Positions 42,020-51,246 of a stretch of DNA of 64,000 bases are shown here, piece after piece (positions within the stretch are counted from its first letter, which is position 1; the number at the start of each line of letters is the position of its first letter). The position numbers were made by a program, and so were the translations under genes. Location: assembly GCA_024235675.1 (NCBI GenBank), contig JACKLZ010000002.1:1052001-1116000 (forward strand), given 5' to 3'. The notes under the pieces are model-generated. The model searched no databases, had not been told where the DNA came from, and saw only the letters and a program-made list of their open reading frames with translations. The stretch comes from Zoogloeaceae bacterium (GTDB lineage Bacteria; Pseudomonadota; Gammaproteobacteria; Burkholderiales; Rhodocyclaceae).

Positions 42020-42937
42020 ATGCCCGCCACCATAGACGTCGTCATCCTCACCGAAGATCGCTACACCACCCTCGACGCCGGCGACTGGTATCAACAGCAG
42101 ATCGCCACCGAGGACGGCCTGGTCGCCGACGCCCTGCGCGCCCGCGGCCTGAGCGTCGAGCGCCGCTCATGGGCCGATCCGGACATGCACTGGCATGACA
42201 CCCGCTGCGCCCTGTTCCGCAGCACCTGGGACTACTTCGACCGCTTCGACGCGTTCAGCCAATGGTTCGACAAGGCGGCGAGGCATACACGCTTCTTCAA
42301 CGACGCGGCCACGCTGCGCTGGAACATGGACAAGCGCTATCTGGCCGATCTGAGCGCGGCTGGCGTAGCCATCGTGCCGACGGTGTATGTCGATCGCGGC
42401 GACGCGGCGACACTGGCCGACATCATGGCCACGCAGGGCTGGCCCGAAGCGGTGTTCAAGCCCGTGGTCTCCGGCGCGGCCCGACTCACCTACCGGATCG
42501 ACACCGCCAACGCCGCCGCCCATGAAGCGATCTTTGCCGACTGCGTGGCCACCGAGACGATGATGGTGCAAGCCTTCGAGCCGGCCATCGTCAACAGTGG
42601 CGAGCTGTCGCTGATCGTCATCGACGGCGTCACCACCCACGCCATCCGCAAGACCGCCAAAGCCGGCGATTTCCGCGTACAGGACGACCACGGCGGCACG
42701 GTACACACACACGCACCCGCCGACGACGAGCGCGCCTTTGCCGAGGCCGCCGCGCGCGCCTGCGCCACGCTGCCGCTCTACGCGCGGGTCGATTTCGTGC
42801 GCCGCGGGCCGGGCGACTTCCGGCTCATGGAGCTGGAACTGATCGAACCCGAGCTGTTCTTCCGCTTCCATCCGCCGGCCGCCGACGCCCTCGCCAAGGC
42901 CGTCGTCAAACGCCTGGCTTGCGCAAACGCGGCCTGA
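42020..42937 (+). CDS. ATP-grasp domain protein
   Basis: A 305-residue soluble protein with an ATP-grasp fold of the type seen in DcsG (cycloserine ligase) and RimK/glutathione-synthetase-like enzymes. It contains FRSTWDYFDRFDAF, LRWNMDKRYLADLSAAGVAIVPT, AVFKPVVSGAARLTYRI and a final RLMELELIEPELFFRF with the Mg-binding acidic residues. It probably forms an amide or peptide-like bond at the expense of ATP. The substrate is unknown and no biosynthetic cluster surrounds it. Confidence 0.82.
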   Translation: MPATIDVVILTEDRYTTLDAGDWYQQQIATEDGLVADALRARGLSVERRSWADPDMHWHDTRCALFRSTWDYFDRFDAFSQWFDKAARHTRFFNDAATLRWNMDKRYLADLSAAGVAIVPTVYVDRGDAATLADIMATQGWPEAVFKPVVSGAARLTYRIDTANAAAHEAIFADCVATETMMVQAFEPAIVNSGELSLIVIDGVTTHAIRKTAKAGDFRVQDDHGGTVHTHAPADDERAFAEAAARACATLPLYARVDFVRRGPGDFRLMELELIEPELFFRFHPPAADALAKAVVKRLACANAA

Positions 42938-42946
42938 GGACAAGAA

Positions 42947-43035
42947 TCAGTTTTTGCCAAAACGCGGAATTTCGGCGGCTTTTTCCCGGAATTCGGCGAT
43001 CGCCGCGCGTTTTTCCCTTTCGACCGACCCCACAT
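42947..43035 (-). pseudogene. Possible C-terminal remnant of a crotonase-like gene
   Basis: On the minus strand this intergenic stretch reads EREKRAAIAEFREKAAEIPR followed by FGKN and a stop. That resembles the basic C-terminal tail (FREKR...PRF) of enoyl-CoA hydratase-type proteins. Nothing upstream on that strand continues the domain. Weak evidence; it may be chance in the 192-bp leader of the ABC transporter operon. Confidence 0.25.
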
Positions 43036-43129
43036 TGAACCGATCGTGCGATCCTGCGATCATGCGGCCCACGCGCCGCCGGCCACAAGCTTGACGCGGC
43101 ACACTCAAACAAGACGGGAGGAGACACCC

Positions 43130-43921
43130 ATGATCCGACGCATCTGCCTGATGGCCGCACTGGCCATCCTCAGCCACAACGCCCTGGCCAAAGACTGGAC
43201 CAAGATCCGTTTTGCCACCGAAGGCGCCTATCCCCCGTTCAACATGACCGCACCCGACGGCACGGTGCAGGGCTTCGATGTCGACATCGCCAATGCGCTG
43301 TGCCAGCAGATGCAGGCCGAGTGCAGCTGGGTCAAGCAGGAGTGGGACGGCATGATCCCGGCGCTGATGGGTCGCAAGTTCGACGCCATCGCCGCCTCGA
43401 TGTCGATCACCGAAGACCGCAAGAAGAAGGTCGATTTCTCTGACAAGTACTACGCCACGCCGCTGGGCCTGGTCGCCACCAAGGGCAGCGCCCTGCGCCC
43501 CGACCTCGCCCTGCTCAAAGGCAAGCGCATCGGCGTGCAGCGCGGCACCGTGGCCGACAACTTCGCCACCCGCTTCTGGGCCAGCGAGGGCGTTGAAGTG
43601 GTGCGTTACGGCAAGCAGGAAGAAGTCTATCTCGACCTGGCCGCCGGCCGGCTCGACGCCACCTGGGTCGATGCCCTCGAAGGCGAAGGCGGTTTCCTCA
43701 ACAAGCCGGCCGGGGCCGACTACGCTTTTGCCGGTGCCACCGTATTCGGTCGCACGGCCGACGAAAAAGCCGTCATTGGCGAAGGGGTGGGCATTGCCGT
43801 GCGCAAGAAAGACACCGACCTGAAAACCAGGATCAACAAAGCGCTGGCCGAGATCCGGGCCAACGGTACCTACGACAGCATCCGCAAGAAGTACTTCGCC
43901 CAGGACATCTACGGCGAATGA
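43130..43921 (+). CDS. Polar amino acid ABC transporter, periplasmic binding protein
   Basis: A 263-residue binding protein of the ArgT/HisJ type (cationic amino acids): signal peptide to about ALA-KDW, then IRFATEGAYPPFNM, GFDVDIANALC, DAIAASMSITEDRKKKVDFSDKYY and LDATWVDALEG. GGGAGGAG lies upstream of the ATG. It is first in a four-gene operon with two permeases and an ATPase. A strong hairpin follows it, so it is probably expressed above the membrane components. Lys/Arg/Orn or His is the likely substrate class by family. Confidence 0.92.
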   Translation: MIRRICLMAALAILSHNALAKDWTKIRFATEGAYPPFNMTAPDGTVQGFDVDIANALCQQMQAECSWVKQEWDGMIPALMGRKFDAIAASMSITEDRKKKVDFSDKYYATPLGLVATKGSALRPDLALLKGKRIGVQRGTVADNFATRFWASEGVEVVRYGKQEEVYLDLAAGRLDATWVDALEGEGGFLNKPAGADYAFAGATVFGRTADEKAVIGEGVGIAVRKKDTDLKTRINKALAEIRANGTYDSIRKKYFAQDIYGE

Positions 43922-43954
43922 GCCGCACGCTGTCCGCCGCCCGGCTGACCGATC

Positions 43955-43972
43955 GCCCCGCGCCCGCGGGGC
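43955..43972 (+). promoter_or_regulatory. GC-rich stem-loop between binding-protein and permease genes
   Basis: GCCCCGC (43955-43961) pairs perfectly with GCGGGGC (43966-43972) over a 4-nt loop. A structure here commonly protects the binding-protein mRNA and lowers downstream expression in such operons (known for hisJ-hisQ). That role is inferred. Confidence 0.5.
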
Positions 43973-43987
43973 GTGGTCGTTAACGCC

Positions 43988-44674
43988 ATGCTCCACGGCT
44001 ACGCCGCTTCGCTGCTCGACGGCGCCTGGCTGACCTTCCAGGTCGCCGTGCTCTCGCTCGTGCTGGCGCTGGTGCTCGGCCTCGCGGGCGCCTCGGCCAA
44101 GCTCTCGAAGCTGTGGCTGCTGCGCGCCCCTGCGGTGGCCTACACCACCATCGTGCGCGGCATCCCCGACCTGGTGATGATGCTGCTCGTCTTCTACGGC
44201 GGGCAGATGCTCATCAACCTGGCGACCGACGCGCTCGAATGGGACTACATCGACGTCAATCCCTTCGTTGCCGGCGTGGCCACGCTGGGCTTCATCTTCG
44301 GTGCCTACTTCACCGAGACCTTCCGCGGCGCCTTCCTCGCCGTGCCGGCCGGCCAACTCGAAGCCGGCGCCGCCTATGGCATGAGCCGTTGGCAGATCTT
44401 CAGCCGCATCCTCTTCCCGCAGATGCTGCGCCACGCCCTGCCGGGGCTGGGCAACAACTGGCAGGTGATGCAAAAGAGCACCGCGCTGGTGTCCATCATC
44501 GGCTTGTCGGACATCACCTGGCTGGCCGACCAGGCCGGTCGCAGCACGCATCAGCCCTTTCTGTTCTATGCCGTGGTCTGTGCCTTCTATCTGGCCATGA
44601 CCGCGCTGTCGTCGGTGGTCTTCAATCACCTCGAACGCCGCTACTCGGTCGGTGTGCGCCGGAGCGCAGCATGA
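43988..44674 (+). CDS. Polar amino acid ABC transporter permease (HisQ/ArtQ-like)
   Basis: A 228-residue inner-membrane permease with five helices. It starts LLDGAWLTFQVAVLSLVLAL, and the EAA loop FRGAFLAVPAGQLEAGAAYGMS contacts the ATPase. ATG 43988 was chosen; a GTG at 43973 would begin at the base of the stem-loop. Its stop overlaps the next permease (ATGA). Confidence 0.92.
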   Translation: MLHGYAASLLDGAWLTFQVAVLSLVLALVLGLAGASAKLSKLWLLRAPAVAYTTIVRGIPDLVMMLLVFYGGQMLINLATDALEWDYIDVNPFVAGVATLGFIFGAYFTETFRGAFLAVPAGQLEAGAAYGMSRWQIFSRILFPQMLRHALPGLGNNWQVMQKSTALVSIIGLSDITWLADQAGRSTHQPFLFYAVVCAFYLAMTALSSVVFNHLERRYSVGVRRSAA

Positions 44675-45399
44675 TCGACTGGAGCATCATCACCGACAGC
44701 CTGCCGCAATACGCCAGCGGCCTGTGGCTCACCGCCCAGCTCACCGTGCTGTCGCTGGTGGCGGGGCTGATTCTCGCCATCCCGCTGGCGGTGATGCGTA
44801 TCTCGCCCCGGCGCGCGGTGTCCGGCCCGGTGTGGGTCTTCACCTATTTCTTCCGCGGCACACCGATGCTGGTGCAACTGCTGCTGATCTACTACGGCCT
44901 CGGCCAGTTCGAGTGGATTCAGGCACAGTGGCAGGCCGGCAACGCCTTCTGGCTGATTTTCCGCGAGCCTTACGGCTGCGCGCTGGTCACCTTCACGCTC
45001 AACACCTGCGCCTACACCACCGAGATTCTTGCCGGCGCGCTGCGCACCACGCCGCACGGCGAAATCGAAGCCGCGCAGGCCTGCGGCATGAGTCGCTTGA
45101 CGATGCTGCGGCGCATCCTCATTCCCGGCGCGCTGCGCCGGGCGCTGCCGGCCTACAGCAATGAGGCCATCTTCATGCTGCATGGCACGGCCATCGCCTC
45201 GACGGTCACGCTGATGGACCTGACCGGCGCGGCGCGCAACGCCTACTCGCAGCACTTCGCCCCGTTCGAAGCCTTCATCTTTGCCGGCCTGCTCTACCTC
45301 ACGCTGACCTTCGCGCTGGTCGGCCTGTTTCGCCTCGCCGAGCGTCGCTATCTGGCGCACCTGCTGCCACGCAAGGCGATCAAAGGACACACCGCATGA
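44671..45399 (+). CDS. Polar amino acid ABC transporter permease (HisM-like)
   Basis: A 242-residue partner permease with the same fold: MIDWSIITDSLPQYASGLWL, FFRGTPMLVQLLLIYYGL, and the EAA loop GALRTTPHGEIEAAQACGMS. It overlaps both neighbours by 4 bp (ATGA), so the permease-permease-ATPase trio is translationally coupled. Confidence 0.93.
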   Translation: MIDWSIITDSLPQYASGLWLTAQLTVLSLVAGLILAIPLAVMRISPRRAVSGPVWVFTYFFRGTPMLVQLLLIYYGLGQFEWIQAQWQAGNAFWLIFREPYGCALVTFTLNTCAYTTEILAGALRTTPHGEIEAAQACGMSRLTMLRRILIPGALRRALPAYSNEAIFMLHGTAIASTVTLMDLTGAARNAYSQHFAPFEAFIFAGLLYLTLTFALVGLFRLAERRYLAHLLPRKAIKGHTA

Positions 45400-46160
45400 C
45401 CCAACTGACCGTCGAAGACCTGCACAAACGCTATGGCGACCACGAGGTGCTCAAGGGCGTCTCGCTGTCGGCCGAGGCCGGCGACGTGATCAGCATCATC
45501 GGCTCGTCCGGCTCGGGCAAGAGCACCTTCCTGCGCTGCATCAACTTCCTCGAACAGCCGGACGCCGGGCGCATTCATGTGGCCGGCGAAGAAATCCGAC
45601 TGGTGCGCGGCGGCGACGGGCATCTGAAAGTGGCCGACGCCAAGCAGTTGCAACGCCTGCGCACGCGGCTGGCGATGGTGTTTCAGCACTTCAACCTGTG
45701 GGCGCACATGACGGTGATCGAAAACGTCATGGAAGCGCCGGTGCATGTGCTCGGCCTGAGCAAGACGGAAGCCCGCGAGCGCGCCGAGGCCTATCTCGAC
45801 AAGGTCGGCATCGCCCAGTTCCGCGACGCCTACCCGGCGCATATGTCGGGCGGCCAGCAGCAGCGCGTCGCCATCGCCCGCGCCTTGGCCATGGAGCCGG
45901 CCGTGCTGCTGTTCGACGAGCCGACCTCGGCGCTCGACCCGGAGCTGGTCGGCGAGGTGCTCAAGGTGATGCGCGCGCTGGCCGACGAAGGCCGCACCAT
46001 GGTGGTCGTCACCCATGAAATGGGCTTCGCCCGCGAAGTATCCAGCCAGGTGATGTTTCTGCACCAGGGCCTGGCCGAAGAGGTCGGCGCACCGGCCGAG
46101 GTGTTCGACCACCCGCGCAGCGAACGGCTGCGCCAGTTCCTGTCCGGCAGCCTCAAGTAA
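45396..46160 (+). CDS. Polar amino acid ABC transporter ATPase (HisP-like)
   Basis: A 254-residue ATPase: Walker A GSSGSGKST, signature SGGQQQRVAIARAL, Walker B VLLFDEPTSALD and switch VVVTHEMGFAREV. The insertion before the Q-loop (EIRLVRGGDGHLKVADAKQLQRLRTRLAMVFQHFNLW) is typical of HisP. It is the last gene of the transporter operon. Confidence 0.95.
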   Translation: MTQLTVEDLHKRYGDHEVLKGVSLSAEAGDVISIIGSSGSGKSTFLRCINFLEQPDAGRIHVAGEEIRLVRGGDGHLKVADAKQLQRLRTRLAMVFQHFNLWAHMTVIENVMEAPVHVLGLSKTEARERAEAYLDKVGIAQFRDAYPAHMSGGQQQRVAIARALAMEPAVLLFDEPTSALDPELVGEVLKVMRALADEGRTMVVVTHEMGFAREVSSQVMFLHQGLAEEVGAPAEVFDHPRSERLRQFLSGSLK

Positions 46161-46331
46161 GCTGCCGGCCCGCGGGGCCAGCAAGCCGCCGGATACGGCA
46201 ACACGCCGGCGCTCCCGCGGTGCGGCAAACACGGCAGTGCGCCGAGGCGCGGGCCAGACCGGGCCGCCGGTCGGCGCGCTACCCATCATTCCGACTATTT
46301 TTGATGCAGCGCAACGCCATACCGCCCAAAA

Positions 46332-46349
46332 TTCATTCAAATGAATGAA
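46332..46349. promoter_or_regulatory. Candidate TetR-type operator upstream of the yhiI-rbbA-yhhJ operon
   Basis: TTCATTCA and TGAATGAA are perfect inverted 8-bp arms with a 2-nt AA spacer, 50 bp before the first gene's ATG. The size and symmetry fit a TetR-family site, and the operon ends with a TetR gene, so autoregulation is inferred. Confidence 0.6.
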
Positions 46350-46398
46350 ACATTGCCAAAGGCCACCTCATTCCGTGGCCGGCACGCGGAGATCCACC

Positions 46399-47370
46399 AT
46401 GCGTTCCCCCATCAAATTCTTGCTCACGGTCGCCCTGCTGGCGGCACTCGGTGCGGGCGGCTATCTGCTGTGGCAGCACAGCCGCAGCACGCTGCCGGCC
46501 GGACTGATCATGGCCAACGGCCGGCTCGAAGCCACCGAGGCCGACGTGGCCTCCAAACTGGCCGGCCGGCTGATTGCGCTGACGCCCCAAGAGGGCGATC
46601 GCGTTGAAGCCGGCACCCCGGTCGGTCGCATCGACGTCGCCGATCTGGTCGCCCAGCGCGCCCAGGCCGACGCCCAAGTGCTGGCAGCCACCCAGGCCAT
46701 CGCCGAGGCCGAGGCGGGTGTCGCCAGCGCACAAAGCAGTCGCACACTGGCCCGCGCGACACTCAAGCGCAGCGCCGAGCTGGTCGAGCGCGGCTTCATG
46801 AGCGACCAGCACCTGGATGCCGATCGTGCCGCCGTGCGCGCCGCCGACGCCGCCGTCCGTGCGGCCCTGGTGCGGGTCGAGGCCGCACGCGCCAACGAAA
46901 CCGCTGCACAGGCCGCGCGCCAGCGCCTTGATGTGCTGGTGGCCGATGGCGAACTGCGCGCGCCAGTCAGCGGCCGGGTGCTCTACCGGCTGGTCGAGCC
47001 CGGCACCGTCGTGGCCGCCGGCGGCAAGGTGCTGACGGTGATCGACCTGTCCGAGGCCACCATGACGGTGTTTCTGCCCGCCGAGAGCGCCGGCACGGTG
47101 AATGTGGGCGACGAAGCCCGCTTGGTGCTCGACGCCTGGCCCGACGCGCCGGTGCCGGCGCGGATCAGCTTTGTCGCCGACAAATCGCAATTCACCCCAC
47201 GTGAGGTGGAAACCCGCTCCGAGCGCGAAAAACTGATGTTCCGCGTCAAGCTGAGTGTCACCGCCGACTGGCTGGCCACCCATGCCGACACGGTCAAACC
47301 CGGCATGGCCGGCGTGGCCTGGCTGCGGCTCGACCCGGCTACGCCGTGGCCGGCACAGCTGGCGCGCTGA
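46399..47370 (+). CDS. HlyD-type periplasmic adaptor of an ABC exporter (YhiI/YbhG-like)
   Basis: A 323-residue membrane-fusion protein: one N-terminal anchor helix (residues 6-24), a biotinyl-lipoyl half (GRLEATEADVASKLAGRLIAL), a coiled coil over about residues 85-175 rich in Ala/Glu/Arg, the second lipoyl half (LRAPVSGRVLYRLVEPGTVV) and a beta-barrel. It bridges the inner-membrane ABC transporter to an outer-membrane channel. GGAG lies 7 nt before the ATG. It is first of four genes (adaptor, ATPase-permease fusion, permease, TetR). Confidence 0.92.
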   Translation: MRSPIKFLLTVALLAALGAGGYLLWQHSRSTLPAGLIMANGRLEATEADVASKLAGRLIALTPQEGDRVEAGTPVGRIDVADLVAQRAQADAQVLAATQAIAEAEAGVASAQSSRTLARATLKRSAELVERGFMSDQHLDADRAAVRAADAAVRAALVRVEAARANETAAQAARQRLDVLVADGELRAPVSGRVLYRLVEPGTVVAAGGKVLTVIDLSEATMTVFLPAESAGTVNVGDEARLVLDAWPDAPVPARISFVADKSQFTPREVETRSEREKLMFRVKLSVTADWLATHADTVKPGMAGVAWLRLDPATPWPAQLAR

Positions 47371-47384
47371 AGCGGCCCTGCATC

Positions 47385-50111
47385 ATGTCCGACACCGTGC
47401 TCGCCCGCTTCTCCGGTGTGGCCCTGCGCTACGGCGCCGTGCAGGCACTCGCACCACTGGATCTGGTGCTGCCCGCCGGGCAGACCGTCGGCTTCATCGG
47501 CCCGGACGGCGTCGGCAAGTCCAGCGTGCTGGCCTTGCTGGCCGGTGCGCGCAAGCTGCAAACCGGTACGCTGACGGTGTTCGACGGCGACATGCGCGAC
47601 GCGCGCTTCCGTGCCCGGATTCAGCCGCGTATCGCCTACATGCCGCAGGGGCTGGGGCGTAATCTGTACCCCACGCTGTCGGTGGACGAGAACATTACCT
47701 TCTTCGCCCGCCTGTTCGGTCAAGGGCGCGCCGAGCGACGCGCACGCATCGACGAGCTGCTCGCGGCCACCGGCCTCACCCCCTTCCGCGACCGTCCGGC
47801 CATGAAGCTCTCCGGCGGCATGAAGCAGAAGCTCGGCCTGTGCTGCGCGCTCATCCACGACCCCGATCTGCTGATTCTCGACGAGCCGACCACCGGCGTC
47901 GATCCGCTCTCGCGCCGGCAGTTCTGGGAGCTGATCGACCGCATCCGCGCACGCCGCCCCGGCATGAGCGTGGTGGTGGCGACCGCCTACATGGAAGAGG
48001 CGGCGCGCTTTGACACGCTGGTGGCGATGAACGACGGCGCCGTGATCGGCCACGGCTCGCCGGATGAATTGCGCGCACACACCGGCGAAGACTCGCTGGA
48101 AGCGGTGTTTGTCGCGCTGCTGCCCGAGGGCAGCGCCCACCGCCGCGAGAAGCTGGTGATCCCGCCGCACAGCGGGCAAGGCGAAATCGCCATCCGCGCC
48201 GAGGGGCTGACCCAGCGCTTTGGCGACTTTACCGCGGTCAACGCGGTGAGCTTCGAGATCCAGCGCGGCGAGATCTTCGGCTTTCTGGGCTCCAACGGTT
48301 GTGGCAAGACCACCACCATGAAGATGCTCACCGGCCTGCTGCCGCCCACCGAAGGGCGGGCCGAGCTGTTCGGCAAGACCGTCGACGCGCGCAATCTCGA
48401 CAGCCGCCGTCAGGTGGGCTACATGTCGCAAGCGTTCTCGCTTTACGGCGAGCTGACGGTGCGCCAGAACCTGGAGCTGCACGCCCAATTGTTCCACCTG
48501 CCGGCCGCCGAGATCGGGCCGCGCATCGACGCACTGGTGGCGCGCTTTGCGCTGGCACGCTATCTGGACCTGCCTGCCGCCGAATTGCCGCTGGGCATTC
48601 GCCAGCGGCTGTCGCTGGCCGTGGCAGTGGTGCACTCGCCCGCACTGCTGATCCTCGACGAGCCGACCTCGGGCGTCGACCCGGTGGCGCGTGACGAATT
48701 CTGGGCGCTGCTGGTCGAGCTCTCGCGCGAGAACGGCGTCACCATCTTCATCTCCACCCACTTCATGAACGAGGCGCTGCGCTGCGACCGCATCTCCTTG
48801 ATGCACGCGGGCCGGGTGCTGGCCAGCGACACCCCCGCCGCGCTGCAGGCCTCGCGCGGGGCGGCCACGCTCGAAGACGCCTTCATCGACTATCTCAGCG
48901 AAGCGGCCGGCACCGCCGGCGCACCGCCCACCGACGCACCAGCGCAGCCACCTACCGCCGCCCACAATGATCGGCCGCCGCCGTGGTTCAGCCTCGGGCG
49001 GCTGCTCGGCTACGCCTGGCGCGAGACGCTGGAGCTGCGCCGCGACCCGATCCGTCTGGTGTTTGCGCTGCTCGGTTCGGTGTTGCTGATGTTCATGCTC
49101 GGCTATGGCATCACGTTGGATGTGGAGAATCTGCACTTCGGCGTACACGACCAGGATGACTCGCCCGAGAGCCGGGCCTATGTGCAGACCTTCAGCGGCA
49201 GCCGCTATTTCATCGAAACCCCACCGGTGCGCTCGCCGGCGGACATGGAGCGGCGCATGCTCACCGGCGAACTGGCGCTGGTGATCGACATCCCGCCGCG
49301 CTTCGGCGCCGATCTGCGCAGCGGCCGGGCGCCGGAGGTGGCCATCTGGGTGGACGGCGCCATGCCGTTTCGCGGCGAGACCATCCGCGGCTACGCCGAG
49401 GGCACCCACGCCCGCTTTCTGAGCGAGATGATCCGCAGCCGCACCGGCGTCTCGCCCGACCTGCTACCCACCGACATTGAAGTGCGCTACCGCTACAACC
49501 AGGATTTCAAGAGCATCTACGCCATGGTGCCGGCGGTGATCCCGATGCTGCTGATCTTCATCCCGGCCATCCTCATGGCGCTGGGCGTGGTGCGCGAGAA
49601 GGAGCTGGGCTCGATCACCAATCTGTATGTCACGCCGGTATCGCGGCTGGAGTTCTTGCTCGGCAAGCAGCTGCCCTACGTGGCCGTGTCGATGTTCAGC
49701 TTCTTCGCGCTGGTGGCGCAGGCGGTGTGGATTTTCGAGGTGCCGCTCAAGGGCAGCCTGTGGCTGCTCAGCGCCGCCGCCCTGCCCTACGTGATTGCCA
49801 CCACCGGCATCGGCCTGTTGATCTCGACCTTCACCCGCAGCCAGATCGCCGCGCTGGCCGGCACCGCCATCCTGACCCTGCTGCCGACCGTGCAGTTCTC
49901 CGGGCTGACCGAGCCGGTGTCGGGGCTCGAAGGCGCGGGCTATGTGATCGGGCAGCTGTGGCCGGCCTCCTATTTTCTGACCATCAGCCGTGGCGAATTC
50001 ACCAAGGCGCTGGATTTCGCCACCGTGTGGCCGTCGCTGCGCGCGCTGCTGATCTTCGGCCCGGTGCTCATCGCGCTGAGCGTCATGCTGCTGCGCAAAC
50101 AGGAGGACTGA
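47385..50111 (+). CDS. rbbA: ABC exporter fusion: two ATPase domains plus permease (RbbA-like)
   Basis: A 908-residue protein close to the usual RbbA length (about 911). The first ATPase domain (1-245) has Walker A GPDGVGKSS, signature LSGGMKQKLG and Walker B LLILDEPTTGVDP. The second (about 265-505) has GSNGCGKTT, a degenerate signature LPLGIRQRLS and ILDEPTSGVDP. The remainder is an ABC2-type permease with one helix, a large periplasmic loop and about five further helices (LLIFIPAILMALGVVREKEL). RbbA was first described as ribosome-associated, but the context here (adaptor, permease, TetR) argues for drug or lipid export. Confidence 0.93.
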   Translation: MSDTVLARFSGVALRYGAVQALAPLDLVLPAGQTVGFIGPDGVGKSSVLALLAGARKLQTGTLTVFDGDMRDARFRARIQPRIAYMPQGLGRNLYPTLSVDENITFFARLFGQGRAERRARIDELLAATGLTPFRDRPAMKLSGGMKQKLGLCCALIHDPDLLILDEPTTGVDPLSRRQFWELIDRIRARRPGMSVVVATAYMEEAARFDTLVAMNDGAVIGHGSPDELRAHTGEDSLEAVFVALLPEGSAHRREKLVIPPHSGQGEIAIRAEGLTQRFGDFTAVNAVSFEIQRGEIFGFLGSNGCGKTTTMKMLTGLLPPTEGRAELFGKTVDARNLDSRRQVGYMSQAFSLYGELTVRQNLELHAQLFHLPAAEIGPRIDALVARFALARYLDLPAAELPLGIRQRLSLAVAVVHSPALLILDEPTSGVDPVARDEFWALLVELSRENGVTIFISTHFMNEALRCDRISLMHAGRVLASDTPAALQASRGAATLEDAFIDYLSEAAGTAGAPPTDAPAQPPTAAHNDRPPPWFSLGRLLGYAWRETLELRRDPIRLVFALLGSVLLMFMLGYGITLDVENLHFGVHDQDDSPESRAYVQTFSGSRYFIETPPVRSPADMERRMLTGELALVIDIPPRFGADLRSGRAPEVAIWVDGAMPFRGETIRGYAEGTHARFLSEMIRSRTGVSPDLLPTDIEVRYRYNQDFKSIYAMVPAVIPMLLIFIPAILMALGVVREKELGSITNLYVTPVSRLEFLLGKQLPYVAVSMFSFFALVAQAVWIFEVPLKGSLWLLSAAALPYVIATTGIGLLISTFTRSQIAALAGTAILTLLPTVQFSGLTEPVSGLEGAGYVIGQLWPASYFLTISRGEFTKALDFATVWPSLRALLIFGPVLIALSVMLLRKQED

Positions 50112-50114
50112 GCC

Positions 50115-51227
50115 ATGCTGGGCAACATCTTCCGCCTCGGCATCAAGGAGCTGCGCAGCCTGTTCGCCGACCGCATGCTGCTGATCATCATCGTGTGGGC
50201 CTTTACCGCCGGCATCTACGCGGCGGCCACCGGCATGTCGCGCGAGCTGCACAACGCGCCGGTGGCGGTGGTCGATTTCGACCAGTCCGCGCTGACCGCC
50301 CGCATCGTCACCGGTCTGCGCGCGCCGTGGTTTCTGCCGCCGCGCCAGAGCACGCTCGGCGAGATGGACACCTTGCTCGACCGCGGCGAGGTGTCCTTCG
50401 CCATTGTGTTTCCCGAGCGCTTCCAGCGTGACTTCGCCGCCGGCAAGCGCCCCGCGGTGCAGGTCAATATCGACGCCACCAACATGGGGCAGTCCTTCAT
50501 CGGCGCGAGCTATATCCGCAACATCATCACCGAAGAGCTACAGTACGAGGCCGGCGTGCGCAGCACCGATCTGCCGCTCAATCTGGTGGCGCGGGTGCGC
50601 TTCAACCCGAACCTGAACGGTCTGTGGTTCGGCGGCGTGATGGAGGTGATCAACAACATCACCCTGCTGTCCATCGTGCTGGTCGGCGCTGCCTTCATTC
50701 GCGAGCGCGAACACGGCACACTCGAGCATCTGCTGGTGATGCCGCTGTCGGCCTTCGAGATCATGGCCGGCAAGGTGTGGGCCAACGCCCTGGTGGTGCT
50801 GATCGCCGCGACGCTGTCGCTGCGTTTCATCGTGCAGCTGCTGATGGACATCCCCATCGCCGGCTCGGTGAGCCTGTTCGTTGCCGGCGCCGCGCTGTAT
50901 CTGTTCTCGACCGCCTCGATCGGCATCTTCCTCGGCACGCTGGCGCGCTCGATGCCGCAGTTCGGGCTGCTCATCATCCTGGTCATTCTGCCGCTGCAAC
51001 TGCTCTCGGGCGGGGTGACGCCGCGTGAGTCGATGCCACTGCTGGTGCAGCAGATCATGGAAGCGGCGCCGACACCGCATTTCATCAGCTTCGCGCAGGC
51101 GGTGCTGTTCCGCGGCGCCGGCATTGAGCTGGTGTGGCCACAGCTGCTGGCAATCGCCGGCATCGGCGCCATCTTCTTTGGCATCGCGCTGGCACGGCTG
51201 CGCAAGACGGTGGCGCAAGCCCAATAG
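50115..51227 (+). CDS. yhhJ: ABC-2 type exporter permease (YhhJ-like)
   Basis: A 370-residue ABC2 permease: an N-terminal helix (ADRMLLIIIVWAFTAGIYAAA), a large periplasmic domain and five C-terminal helices containing REREHGTLEHLLVMPLSAFEIMAGKVW, the typical signature. It forms the membrane pore together with the permease part of the preceding fusion, starting 3 bp after it. Confidence 0.93.
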   Translation: MLGNIFRLGIKELRSLFADRMLLIIIVWAFTAGIYAAATGMSRELHNAPVAVVDFDQSALTARIVTGLRAPWFLPPRQSTLGEMDTLLDRGEVSFAIVFPERFQRDFAAGKRPAVQVNIDATNMGQSFIGASYIRNIITEELQYEAGVRSTDLPLNLVARVRFNPNLNGLWFGGVMEVINNITLLSIVLVGAAFIREREHGTLEHLLVMPLSAFEIMAGKVWANALVVLIAATLSLRFIVQLLMDIPIAGSVSLFVAGAALYLFSTASIGIFLGTLARSMPQFGLLIILVILPLQLLSGGVTPRESMPLLVQQIMEAAPTPHFISFAQAVLFRGAGIELVWPQLLAIAGIGAIFFGIALARLRKTVAQAQ

Positions 51228-51246
51228 CAAATCGCAGGAGCCTACG

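Noticed and set aside
47385..50111. Two separate ATPase genes plus a permease instead of one fusion
   Set aside because: The frame is continuous with no internal stop or ribosome-binding site, and the length matches the known RbbA fusion.
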